NCBI RefSeq assembly: GCF_029051685.1
Contig: NZ_JAACFT010000007.1
Coordinates: 1-64,000, forward strand
Length of the DNA: 64,000 nucleotides
Source: Bradyrhizobium sp. CSA207
GTDB taxonomy: Bacteria > Pseudomonadota > Alphaproteobacteria > Rhizobiales > Xanthobacteraceae
Direction of reading: 5' to 3'
The notes under the pieces were generated by a model. That model had not been told where the DNA came from. It saw only the letters and a list, made by a program, of their open reading frames with translations, and made no database searches. The translations under genes were made by a program, and so were the position numbers. This document shows, one piece after another, positions 44,636 to 52,498 of this stretch. Every line of letters begins with the position of its first letter. Within the stretch, counting starts at the first letter, position 1.

Positions 44636-45402
44636 GCAAGCCGATGATTCCAGTTGTCGTGACCGTCAACCTTCAGGGCAAGACAGTCGAGCTAACCCAG
44701 CTCGGCGAGGACGCCTTGTTCGGCCGCGCCTCCTACGGGAAATACGCCTATGCGGTCGGCTGCGAGCGGCTGTTCGGATTGCTCGATCGCCACGGTATCA
44801 AGTCCACGGTGTTCGTTCCCGGCGCGGAAGCGGAGGCCAATCCCGCCTATGTCGCTGCGCTCGCCGGCCGTGGGCATGAGATCGCCGCGCACGGCTGGGC
44901 GATGGAGGAGATGGACGCGGCAGGCATCGACGAGCGGGCGCTGCTGGAGCGCACGCATGCGACGCTGGCGCGGATCGTGGGACGAGCGCCGCGCGGTTTT
45001 CGGGCGCCGCACGGCCGTCTTTCGGAACGCACGCTCAGTCATCTCGTGGACCTCAGCTATCGCTATGATTCGAGCTTCCAGGACGACGATCATCCCTACC
45101 GGCTCGATGCCGATGGCGGCCGCGGCATGGTCGAGGTGCCGCATGCGGAGATCCTGATCGACGCGACTCTCTACGGCCAGCGCCAGACGCATGACCGCGT
45201 CATGAAGATGTGGCGCGAGGAGATCGAGGCGATGCATCGCGAGCGCTGCCTGATCACGCTGACGCTGCATCCGCGCAGCGACTACGGCAGCGCGCGGGCG
45301 AGCCGCATCGCGGCCTTGGACGGGCTGCTATCATGGCTGCGCGATCTTGACGGTGTCTCGTTCCTGACCTGCGAAGAGGTCGGGGACCAATTCGGCTGTT
45401 GA
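44632..45402 (+). CDS. Polysaccharide deacetylase-like paralog without the catalytic metal motifs
   Basis: This 256-residue protein is parallel to its neighbour along its length (LLERTHATLARIVGRAPRGFRAPHG against LLERTHRLLTKITGVAPRGWRSPSG in short blocks). But the first motif reads TVNLQGKT where the neighbour has TLDFDGTS, so both aspartates are gone. The HxxxH motif reads HGWAM, so the second histidine is methionine. It should not bind a catalytic zinc in the usual way. The start overlaps the neighbour's stop as ATGA, so the pair is made together; a heteromer of active and inactive halves is one option. It is otherwise a complete open frame, not a decaying one. Confidence 0.82.
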   Translation: MSKPMIPVVVTVNLQGKTVELTQLGEDALFGRASYGKYAYAVGCERLFGLLDRHGIKSTVFVPGAEAEANPAYVAALAGRGHEIAAHGWAMEEMDAAGIDERALLERTHATLARIVGRAPRGFRAPHGRLSERTLSHLVDLSYRYDSSFQDDDHPYRLDADGGRGMVEVPHAEILIDATLYGQRQTHDRVMKMWREEIEAMHRERCLITLTLHPRSDYGSARASRIAALDGLLSWLRDLDGVSFLTCEEVGDQFGC

Positions 45403-45806
45403 GTGCCGCTCTTGGCGCCAAGTGGACAATTCTCGATCGTGCTGCCTCTCGCTAGCTGCAGCTAGCTCAAATTGGTCCATGATGGATTGGAGCGAGAGCT
45501 TAAGCATTTCAATTGGCTAGAAGGCGGCGTGTGCACGACGTGTGCACCGGGAGATCAAGAAAAACTTGCGTCGGCTAATCTAAGCAGACCGGAATTGGGG
45601 CCGCATCCGATCCGCGAATGCACGGAGAAGTTAAGGACACGCGACGGCGGCGAGCAGACGCCTCTTTTTTCTGTGCCAAGGCTTGCATCCGCGGCGCTAG
45701 ACGTGCGCGGAAAGTGGGACCACGCCGCGATGCAGCTTCACGCGGCAGTTTCTCCGGTTGCCGGTCGCTTCAATCTCTGCTGTGAGGTAGCGGTCCCGCC
45801 CGAGCC
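45403..45806. other. Gene-free stretch with repeat copy 3
   Basis: After the deacetylase pair comes a 12-base palindrome CTTGGCGCCAAG (45411-45422) without a T run. Then come repeat copy 3 and about 230 bases with nothing recognisable. The short open frame 45472-45810 runs through the repeat and lacks a ribosome site, so I do not call it. Confidence 0.5.
45461..45575 (+). repeat. Dispersed intergenic repeat, copy 3
   Basis: It shares GCTAGCTCAAATT with copy 2 and GATGGATTGGAGCGAGAG and GGCGTGTGCACGACGTGTGCACCGGGAGATCAAGAAAAA-type blocks with copies 1 and 2. In the open frame it reads DGLERELKHFNWLEGG, then VCTTCAPGDQEK. After that the copies diverge. Confidence 0.75.
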
Positions 45807-46003
45807 TTAAAGCATCGGCTCGAACTGGCAGTGCACCAGCATCTCGGAGACCGATGCGTTGTTCGGCAGCATGAGGGCGGTCTCCGCCAACCGCGCGATG
45901 TCGCCCGGCTGGCTCATCTCATGGCGAGGAATCTCGTCGTCATTCAGCGTCATGTCGGTGGCAACATAGCCCGGGCAGATCACTGTCGCCCGAATCCCCG
46001 CCC
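45807..46003 (-). pseudogene. C-terminal fragment of an SDR oxidoreductase
   Basis: The minus strand encodes ATVICPGYVATDMTLNDDE, IPRHEMSQPGDIARLAETAL, then MLPNNASVSEMLVHCQF and a stop at 45807-45809. This is the last third of a short-chain dehydrogenase, with the natural end of the gene. About 135 bases are nearly identical to the SDR remnant at 46964-47347, but the C-terminal tails differ. The catalytic YxxxK and the cofactor domain are missing. Confidence 0.78.
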
Positions 46004-46174
46004 AACCGGGATCGCCTATCGCCTTAACCTGGAAAAATTAGGGATGAGCACCGCATCGTCTGCCATCCATTTGTGCTATCCATGCCCATGTGATTGTCGT
46101 TGATCGACGTGCGTTTCCGCAGCTGCGAATAGTCCCATTCTGGTCATTGAATGCTTTGCGGATTGGGTTCGGTT

Positions 46175-46384
46175 ATGGACGTTACATCGGAGCGGAATTC
46201 GGCAGAAGAGCCTGAGGTGCCTGGGGGAGCCGGTCACGAGCCGGCATTCTCCAGCCAGGTTCGGACCATCAACCTGGCTCTCCAGGGGGGCGGAGCGCAT
46301 GGTGCCTTTACCTGGGGTGTACTCGACCGACGCCTAGAGGAGAAAGACCTCGCGGCACTGGACGAAGCACTCAACGGCGGCTGA
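46175..46384 (+). pseudogene. N-terminal fragment of a patatin-like phospholipase
   Basis: The fragment starts MDVTSERNSAEE and carries TINLALQGGGAHGAFTWGVLD, the glycine-rich oxyanion-hole motif that opens patatin-like hydrolases. It then jumps to a short unrelated tail (EEKDLAALDEALNGG) and stops. The GxSxG nucleophile and the DGG/DGA part, normally about 250 residues, are missing. It is dead. Confidence 0.75.
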
Positions 46385-46510
46385 ACGGACGCACACGACA
46401 GGTCAGCCGCCCGCTTGGTTCGGGGGGCCTTGCAGCCGGCGCGAGCGCTGCGGCGAGATGCAATTCAACAACAGGTCGCTGGTCAAAACTCCAGCGTTTA
46501 GGAGACAGAG

Positions 46511-46872
46511 ATGACCTCAGATTCCCACAAAACCGAAACAGGCTCCCACGGTCACATCGATATCGAAGAGCGCGGGGCAGTCCTCGTCGCACGCATCGAC
46601 GGAGGCCCGCATGCCCTGTTCGATGCTGCGCTTACCAAGCAACTAAAAAGTCTCTCGGGGCGATCAAGCGATCCATCTACTTTGGCAGTTCGCTCCCGCT
46701 CGAAGAGGGCTTGCAGCTCGAGCACGCCGAGTTTCTCGTGCGAGACCAGTCAAAGGAAGCGCAGCAACTCATGCTCAAGTACATCGCCGCCACTAAAGCT
46801 ACCGGCGAGCTGCCGCTTCTGAACCGGAAGACCTATGCCCGCGCGCTGAGTGCGGGGCGTCTGGGCGATTGA
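46511..46872 (+). pseudogene. Decayed enoyl-CoA hydratase/crotonase gene (internal deletion)
   Basis: The start is HIDIEERGAVLVARIDGGPHALFDAALTKQL in frame from the ATG at 46511, a crotonase N-terminus. The middle is deleted, and after a frame change near 46650 the C-terminus follows: AIKRSIYFGSSLPLEEGLQ, LEHAEFLVRDQSKEAQQ and ALSAGRLGD to the TGA at 46870-46872. The CoA-binding and oxyanion-hole loops are missing. About half of a normal gene of 260 codons remains. Confidence 0.75.
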
Positions 46873-46963
46873 TCAAACGAATGGATCGGACGGCTCAAGC
46901 ACCCGGTCGCGGCCGACGAGGCAATCCCCAAAGTGAGGTGCACAAGGCAACACACCAGCTGGG

Positions 46964-47347
46964 CTAACTAGTTGACTGTTGATCAAGCCCTGCATTGATC
47001 CAGGCGCGCGTCTCCTCCAGGACCTCATCGGAGAGCGCGGGATCGTCGATGGCCCGGGCCAGCATGAGCGCGGTCTCCGCCAGCCGCGCGATGTCTCCCG
47101 GCTGGCTCATCTCATGGCGAGGAATCTCGTCGTCATTCAGCGTCATGTCGGTGGCAACATAGCCCGGGCAGATCACTGTCGCCCGAATACCTGCCGCGCG
47201 TCCTTCCCGGCGAATACCGTGGGTGAGGGCGACCACGGCGAACTTGGTCATGGCGTAGCCGACATTGCCTCCCACGCGTTTTCCGGCGAGCGATCCCAGA
47301 TTGATGACCCGCCCATGACTATAGTGAAGGAGGGGAGCTCGGGGCAT
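46964..47347 (-). pseudogene. SDR oxidoreductase remnant without the cofactor domain
   Basis: The 127-residue frame has the catalytic half only: GRVINLGSLAGKRVGGN with the serine region, GYAMTKFAVV as YxxxK, and ATVICPGYVATDMTLNDDE. The N-terminal TGxxxGIG Rossmann part is missing. The last 35 residues (ARAIDDPALSDEVLEETRAW and so on) differ from the related fragment at 45807-46003, so one of the two was rearranged. I do not expect an active enzyme. Confidence 0.75.
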
Positions 47348-47419
47348 CGGGGCTTTCCGCTCGACAAATATTTCGTCGGAGCATGACGGGCTCGGTGCTC
47401 GTATTTCTAGTTTAGCGAT

Positions 47420-48163
47420 TCAAAGCGATAAATCGAGCACCTTGCCTCCGAACAGGCGGTCGTACGAGCCCTTGATGTGGCGGCGCATGGCGTCGCGGGC
47501 GTCTTCCTTCTTGCGGTCGCGAATGGCTGCGAAGATCGCGTCATGCTCGTCCAACACGCCGACCAACCCACCGGCCGGGCCGAGCAACGATAGCCCATGC
47601 AGCTTCATGCCCACGTTGATATGGTCCTTGAGTGCGTGCATCGACGATAGAAAGAAATAATTATTCGCGGCTTCCGCAATCGCAATGTGGAAGGCGTAGT
47701 CGGCATCCTCGCGATGGCCGTGGGCCCGCGTCGTGTCCCGCATAAGTTCCAGGGCTCTTTCGATCGCCCGCAGTGCTGCTTCGTTGCGCCGCATGGCCGC
47801 GTAGAAGGCGTTCGCCGGCTCGACCTCGAGGCGGAACTCATAGCAGCGCTGCACATCGGCGATCGTGCCGGCCGGGGCGAAAGCAAGTGTCTTGCCCTGT
47901 TCCGTCTCAACGCCTCGCACGAAGGTGCCCGCGCCCTGTCGCGAGAACACCAGCCCGTCATCGCGTAAGCGCCGCAGCGCCTCGCGGATGACTGGCCGGG
48001 AGGCGCCATAAAGCGCCGAAAGATCGTGCTCGCCGGGCAAGCGCGTGTTCGCAGCGTATTCGCCCGAAGCGATCCTAGCGCGCAGCTGATGATGAACGCG
48101 CTGCACGAGCGGCGATGGCGGCGACGCGGCGCGGTTCTGGGAGTTTGCGAACTGGTCCACCAT
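47420..48163 (-). CDS. GntR/FadR family transcriptional regulator (FCD domain)
   Basis: This 247-residue protein has a GntR winged helix at about residues 19-85 (VQRVHHQLRARIASGEY, LPGEHDLSALYGASRPVIREALRRL, GAGTFV) and an FCD domain with the metal-site pattern DADYAFHIAIAEAANN and HDAIFAAIRDR. FCD regulators of this type answer to sugar acids and organic acids. It is divergent from the acid-sugar operon that begins at 48392, with 228 bases between. Direct ACAACT repeats at 48173-48188 lie just before its start, and the palindrome at 48240-48249 lies in the shared gap. Confidence 0.92.
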   Translation of the reverse strand: MVDQFANSQNRAASPPSPLVQRVHHQLRARIASGEYAANTRLPGEHDLSALYGASRPVIREALRRLRDDGLVFSRQGAGTFVRGVETEQGKTLAFAPAGTIADVQRCYEFRLEVEPANAFYAAMRRNEAALRAIERALELMRDTTRAHGHREDADYAFHIAIAEAANNYFFLSSMHALKDHINVGMKLHGLSLLGPAGGLVGVLDEHDAIFAAIRDRKKEDARDAMRRHIKGSYDRLFGGKVLDLSL

Positions 48164-48172
48164 GTGATGTTT

Positions 48173-48188
48173 ACAACTTATAACAACT
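48173..48188. promoter_or_regulatory. ACAACT direct repeats before the GntR gene
   Basis: Two ACAACT units (48173-48178 and 48183-48188) flank TTAT. They lie 10-25 bases upstream of the GntR start on its strand. With the CAACATGTTG palindrome further right they share the ACAAC core, so they may be autoregulatory sites. Confidence 0.3.
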
Positions 48189-48239
48189 CAGTCAAGCGCT
48201 TCCGACCAAGGATGCGGGGAGATTCGGGCATCATAATTA

Positions 48240-48258
48240 CAACATGTTGACATGTTCG
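48240..48258 (+). promoter_or_regulatory. Palindromic candidate operator before the aldolase operon
   Basis: CAACATGTTG (48240-48249) is a perfect 10-base palindrome and is followed by a second ATGTT unit (ACATGTT at 48250-48256). A TTGACA-like hexamer (48247-48252) overlaps it, although no good -10 follows at the normal distance. The divergent GntR/FCD regulator is the natural ligand. Confidence 0.4.
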
Positions 48259-48391
48259 CAAGAATGCGCTTGAACATCGCACAAGGCCCACAGAGGTCGG
48301 CGAAAGGAAACGCGCCAACCCGAGTCGCATTGGCGGCCGCACGAGCTGATGAAACCGCGCCGCGCCCAAGCATCCTGGAGATAGGTGGACG

Positions 48392-49159
48392 ATGCCAGAA
48401 GTCAGCACGAACCGTTTCAAGCGCGATCTCGGCAAACGTCAGATGCTAGGACTATTTTCGACAATGGCCAGTCCGGCGCTGACCGAGATGTTCGCGCAGC
48501 TCGGCTTCGACTGGATCTTGATCGACACCGAACACAGCCCCAACGAGCCGGGCGACGTCGTCGCGCAGCTCCAGGTCATGGAGTCGCTTGCGGCCGAACC
48601 GATCGTGCGACCCGCGTGGAACGACATGATTTTGGTCAAGCGCCTGCTGGATTTCGGCGCACAGACGCTGCTCTTTCCCTATGTCCAGAATGCCAATGAC
48701 GCCCAGCGCGCCGTCAGCTTCACGCGCTATCCGCCCCATGGCGTGCGCGGCGTCTCCGGTTCGTCGCGCGCTGCGGCCTATGGGCTGATCCCGGACTATT
48801 TCGCCAAGATCCAAAAGGAAATCTGCGTCATCGTCCAGATCGAGACGACTGAGGCGCTGGCGGATATCGAAAGGATCGCGGCGGTCGATGGCGTCGATGC
48901 CGTCTTCATTGGCCCGGCCGATCTTGCTGCATCGATGGGCCAGCTCGGCAACGCGCAGCATCCCCAGGTGCAGGAGGCGATCGATGACGGTTTCCGCCGC
49001 CTCAAGGCGATCGGGAAGCCGGCTGGCTACCTTACCAACAATGAGGGCGAGGCGGTCCGCCGCGTAGCTCAGGGCATCGACTTCGTCGGCATCGCGAATG
49101 ACACCACCCTGATAACGCGTGGTGCACGCTCGTTGCTTTCCGTGGTCAAGGGCGCCTGA
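48392..49159 (+). CDS. HpcH/HpaI aldolase family protein
   Basis: This 255-residue protein belongs to the class II pyruvate aldolases. It keeps IDTEHSPNE with the family histidine, the metal ligands in VQIETTEAL (glutamate) and FIGPADLAASMG (aspartate), and KPAGYLTNNEGEA. It would split a 2-keto acid sugar into pyruvate and an aldehyde. It is the first gene of the operon that the divergent GntR probably controls. A sugar kinase follows 2 bases on. Confidence 0.92.
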   Translation: MPEVSTNRFKRDLGKRQMLGLFSTMASPALTEMFAQLGFDWILIDTEHSPNEPGDVVAQLQVMESLAAEPIVRPAWNDMILVKRLLDFGAQTLLFPYVQNANDAQRAVSFTRYPPHGVRGVSGSSRAAAYGLIPDYFAKIQKEICVIVQIETTEALADIERIAAVDGVDAVFIGPADLAASMGQLGNAQHPQVQEAIDDGFRRLKAIGKPAGYLTNNEGEAVRRVAQGIDFVGIANDTTLITRGARSLLSVVKGA

Positions 49160-49160
49160 A

Positions 49161-50288
49161 GTGCCCGCGCGCGGGACGCCTCTGCGCCTGCTCGCCGACG
49201 ACCTGACCGGGGCGCTCGACAGCGCCGCTGCGTTCGGCTCCGTCGATGAGCCGGTGGCAGTGTGTTGGCGCGGCGCCGTGCCGGCGCGAGGAGCCATTGC
49301 GCTCGACAGCCGCACGCGCGAGGCCACGCCCGATGAAGCGGCGGCGGCGGTCGCGGCGGTGGCGCCGAAGCTATGGGCGGCCGGAACAGGTCTCGCCTTC
49401 AAGAAGATCGACAGCCTGCTGCGTGGACACGAGGCGGTGGAGCTTGCTGCCATCCTTGATGTACTTCGTCCGGCGCATTGCATCATTGCCCCGGCCTTCC
49501 CGGCGCAGCGGCGCATCACGCGAGGCGGACATCAGTATGCCTGGTCGGAAGGCGGCTTTAGGCCGGTTCCTGTGGATCTCGCGGCAGCGCTGGCCGTCAG
49601 CGGCCACCCGGCCATCCCGGTCGCCGCAGGCGACGCGCTTCCCACGGGCATCAGCCTCTGGGATGCCGCGACGGACGCCGATCTCGACGCGATCCTCGCT
49701 GCCGGATCCGCCCTGCCAGACGTGCTCTGGGTCGGCAGCGCCGGGCTCGCCTCGGCGCTGGCCCGAGCGGCCGGCTTGCTGCCGGGCCGGCCTGCTCCGG
49801 CGCCGCTGCAGCAACCCATCCTTGGGCTGATCGGCTCCGAGCATGCCGCGATCCGCGCACAGTTGGCCCGGCTCGACACGCTACACTACTCGTTGAGCGA
49901 GACTGGCCGCGATGACGACACGGTCGCAGGCCATCTCGAAGACCAAGGCGTCGTGTTCGCCAGCATCGACATCTCGCCTGGTACCTCCCGGCGAGCTGCC
50001 GCCGCTGTGATCGAACGGCGTTTCGCCGGGCTCCTGTCGCGGCTGCCGCGGCCCGGGACGCTCATCGCGGCAGGAGGGGAGACCCTGCGCGGTCTTTGCG
50101 AAGCGCTCGAAGCCGACCGGCTCGACGTCGTCGGCGAGATCATGCCCGGCGTGCCGCGTTCGGTCATGCGCGGCGGACGCTGGGATGGCGTCGCAATCGT
50201 CTCCAAATCGGGCGCCTTCGGCGAATCCGATCTTCTTCAGCAACTCGTGGCGACCTCGGTCGCAACCACGGCCGGAGCGGCAACATGA
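49161..50288 (+). CDS. Four-carbon acid sugar kinase family protein (DUF1537)
   Basis: This 375-residue protein is a DUF1537 kinase. The N-terminal substrate domain has RLLADDLTGALDSAAAFG near residue 8 and KKIDSLLRGH; the C-terminal nucleotide domain has AAGGETLRGLCEAL and SKSGAFGESDLL. Characterised relatives phosphorylate D-threonate, D-erythronate or similar four-carbon acids at O4. I chose the GTG at 49161, right after the aldolase stop; a longer frame would overlap that gene. Its stop overlaps the PdxA-type start as ATGA. That pair, DUF1537 with PdxA, is the known threonate/erythronate route. Confidence 0.88.
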   Translation: MPARGTPLRLLADDLTGALDSAAAFGSVDEPVAVCWRGAVPARGAIALDSRTREATPDEAAAAVAAVAPKLWAAGTGLAFKKIDSLLRGHEAVELAAILDVLRPAHCIIAPAFPAQRRITRGGHQYAWSEGGFRPVPVDLAAALAVSGHPAIPVAAGDALPTGISLWDAATDADLDAILAAGSALPDVLWVGSAGLASALARAAGLLPGRPAPAPLQQPILGLIGSEHAAIRAQLARLDTLHYSLSETGRDDDTVAGHLEDQGVVFASIDISPGTSRRAAAAVIERRFAGLLSRLPRPGTLIAAGGETLRGLCEALEADRLDVVGEIMPGVPRSVMRGGRWDGVAIVSKSGAFGESDLLQQLVATSVATTAGAAT

Positions 50289-51325
50289 AACCTCACCTCG
50301 CCATCACCATGGGCGACCCCGCCGGCGTCGGCCCGGAGATCATCGTCAAGGCCTGCCTGGCGCTGAAGGAGCGGCTCGCGAGCGGCGATCTGCGACTGCT
50401 GGTCATCGGCAGCAACCCGGCGCTGTTCGAGGCGCGTCGCATGCTTGGCGTCAACATCGTGATACCGGAGGTCTCCGAGACCGAGGCCTGGCCGCATCTC
50501 GCCTGCCTGCAGGCCGGGCCCGAAGGTGAGCCGATCCGTCCCGGCATACTCTGCGCCGATGGCGGACGCTTCGCCTATCTCGCCGTCGAGAAGGGCGTGG
50601 CATTGTCCCAGGACGGCCGCATCGGCGGCATCGTGACGGCTCCCCTCAACAAGGAGGCGCTGAACAAGGCGGGATACAAATTCGCTGGCCATACCGACAT
50701 GCTGGCGACGCTGACCGGCGCCAAGGGCTCGGTGATGATGCTCGCCCATGGCGGCATGCGTGTCAGCCACGTCACCACCCATGTCGCCCTCAAGGACGTG
50801 CCGGGTAAGCTGACGCCGCAGCGACTGCGTTACGTGATCGACCGCACGGACGAGACGTTGCGCGCACTCGATCTCGGCCGCCGCAGGATCGCGATTGCCG
50901 CGCTCAATCCCCATGCCGGTGAAGGCGGACTCTTCGGCCGCGAGGATGACGAAGTCTCGGCTCCGACCATCGCCAAGGCGGTCGCCGACGGGCTCGACGT
51001 GGTCGGGCCCGTGCCGGGCGACACTGTCTTCGTCAAGCTTCGCGCCGGCCAGTATGACGCCGTCGTCGCCATGTATCACGATCAGGGGCACATCCCGGTC
51101 AAGCTGCTTGGATTCAACGTCAATCCACAGACCGGAGCCTGGGATTCGCTGTCGGGAGTCAACATCACGCTTGGCCTGCCGATCGTGCGCACCTCCGTCG
51201 ATCATGGCACCGCCTTCGACATCGCAGGCAAGGGCATCGCCAACGAGCTGAGCCTGATCGAAGCAATCGAATACGCCGAGAGACTGGCTGCGGCGCGCGG
51301 CACAGCCGCCAAATCCTCAGCCTGA
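50285..51325 (+). CDS. pdxA: PdxA-like 4-phospho acid-sugar dehydrogenase (PdxA2 type)
   Basis: This 346-residue protein has all PdxA blocks: ITMGDPAGVGPEI at the start, TAPLNKEALNKAG, the metal-binding GHTDMLA, MYHDQGHIPVKLL and TSVDHGTAFDIAGKG. In vitamin B6 synthesis PdxA oxidises 4-phosphohydroxythreonine. The PdxA2 branch, encoded beside DUF1537 kinases, oxidises and decarboxylates 4-phosphothreonate or 4-phosphoerythronate. The context here favours the catabolic PdxA2 role. The start overlaps the kinase stop. Confidence 0.9.
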   Translation: MKPHLAITMGDPAGVGPEIIVKACLALKERLASGDLRLLVIGSNPALFEARRMLGVNIVIPEVSETEAWPHLACLQAGPEGEPIRPGILCADGGRFAYLAVEKGVALSQDGRIGGIVTAPLNKEALNKAGYKFAGHTDMLATLTGAKGSVMMLAHGGMRVSHVTTHVALKDVPGKLTPQRLRYVIDRTDETLRALDLGRRRIAIAALNPHAGEGGLFGREDDEVSAPTIAKAVADGLDVVGPVPGDTVFVKLRAGQYDAVVAMYHDQGHIPVKLLGFNVNPQTGAWDSLSGVNITLGLPIVRTSVDHGTAFDIAGKGIANELSLIEAIEYAERLAAARGTAAKSSA

Positions 51326-51337
51326 AGGAGGCAAGCC

Positions 51338-52498
51338 ATGAACATACATGCACCAAGCCCGCTCGCTGCCGCAAGCCTGGCGACGCCGATCACCATCCAA
51401 CGGCCGCGGATCATCGAGTTCGGCGCGGGCACGGCCTCGATCGCCGGTCGTTGGGCGGCCGAGCAGAAGCTTACCCGCATTCTCGTTGTGGCGGACGCCT
51501 TCAACGCGGACCGCGTCGCGGTTCTGGAGCTGAACGGTGAGGTCACGGTGTTCGGCGAGGTCCGCCCCGAACCGGACGTACCCAATCTGGAGGCGGCGCT
51601 GGCACTCGCCAGCCAAGTGAAGCCTGATCTCGTCATCGGCTTCGGCGGCGGTAGCGCCATGGACCTCGCCAAGCTCGTCGCGGTGCTGCCGGGCTCGGGC
51701 CAGACGTTGCACGACGTCGTCGGCGCGGAGAAGGTCAGGGCCAAGGGCGCCGTGCTCATGCAGGTGCCGACCACCTCGGGCACCGGCAGCGAGGCCGGCA
51801 CCCGTGCGCTCATCACCGACCCGGCGACGCAGAACAAGCGCGCGGTGCAGAGCCTGCATGCGCTCGCCGACATCGCGATCATCGATCCGGCGCTGACGCT
51901 GACCCTGCCGCCGGCGGTGACCGCCGCGACAGGCGTCGATGCCATGGCGCATTGCGTCGAGGCCTTCACCAGCAGGAAGGCGCATCCGCTGATCGACATG
52001 TATGCGCTGGAAGGCGTCAGGCTGGTCGGCCGCTTCCTCGGCCGCGCCATCGCCGACGGCTCCGATATCGAGGCGAGGGCCGGCCTGTCGCTCGCCTCCC
52101 TTTATGGCGGTTTCTGTCTCGGTCCGGTGAACACCGCAGCGGGCCACGCCGTGGCCTATCCGCTCGGCACCCGCCATCACATCGCCCATGGCGCTGCCAA
52201 CGCCCTGATCTTTCCGCACACGCTCGCCTTCAACACGCCTGCCGTGCCGGAGAAGACCGCTGCGATCCTTACAGCGCTCGGCCTTCAAGCCTCGTCACGA
52301 GAGGCCGAGGTCTTCGCAGCCGCGTATCGCTACTGCGCCGATCTCGGCTGCGAGATGAAGCTCTCGGCGCTCAACGTCCCGCATGACGGCCTGCCGGCCA
52401 TGGCGAGCGAGGCCCATGCCATCCGCCGCCTGCTCGACAACAACCCGCGCGACATCAGCCGCGAGGAAATCCTCGCGCTCTATAAGGAGGCTTATTGA
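51338..52498 (+). CDS. Iron-containing alcohol dehydrogenase family protein
   Basis: This 386-residue protein is a group III, iron-type dehydrogenase. It has GFGGGSAMDLAKLVAV for NAD binding, PTTSGTGSEAG, and the metal ligands in GVDAMAHCVEAF and the GHAVAYPLGTRHHIAHGAANA block. Lactaldehyde, glycolaldehyde or glyceraldehyde are known substrates of the family; an aldehyde from the aldolase step would fit here. A good AAGGAGG site precedes it by nine bases, and its stop overlaps the next start. Confidence 0.92.
   Translation: MNIHAPSPLAAASLATPITIQRPRIIEFGAGTASIAGRWAAEQKLTRILVVADAFNADRVAVLELNGEVTVFGEVRPEPDVPNLEAALALASQVKPDLVIGFGGGSAMDLAKLVAVLPGSGQTLHDVVGAEKVRAKGAVLMQVPTTSGTGSEAGTRALITDPATQNKRAVQSLHALADIAIIDPALTLTLPPAVTAATGVDAMAHCVEAFTSRKAHPLIDMYALEGVRLVGRFLGRAIADGSDIEARAGLSLASLYGGFCLGPVNTAAGHAVAYPLGTRHHIAHGAANALIFPHTLAFNTPAVPEKTAAILTALGLQASSREAEVFAAAYRYCADLGCEMKLSALNVPHDGLPAMASEAHAIRRLLDNNPRDISREEILALYKEAY

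Noticed and set aside
45411..45422. CTTGGCGCCAAG palindrome as terminator of the deacetylase operon
   Set aside because: It has no loop or T run; a 12-base palindrome alone is not enough.
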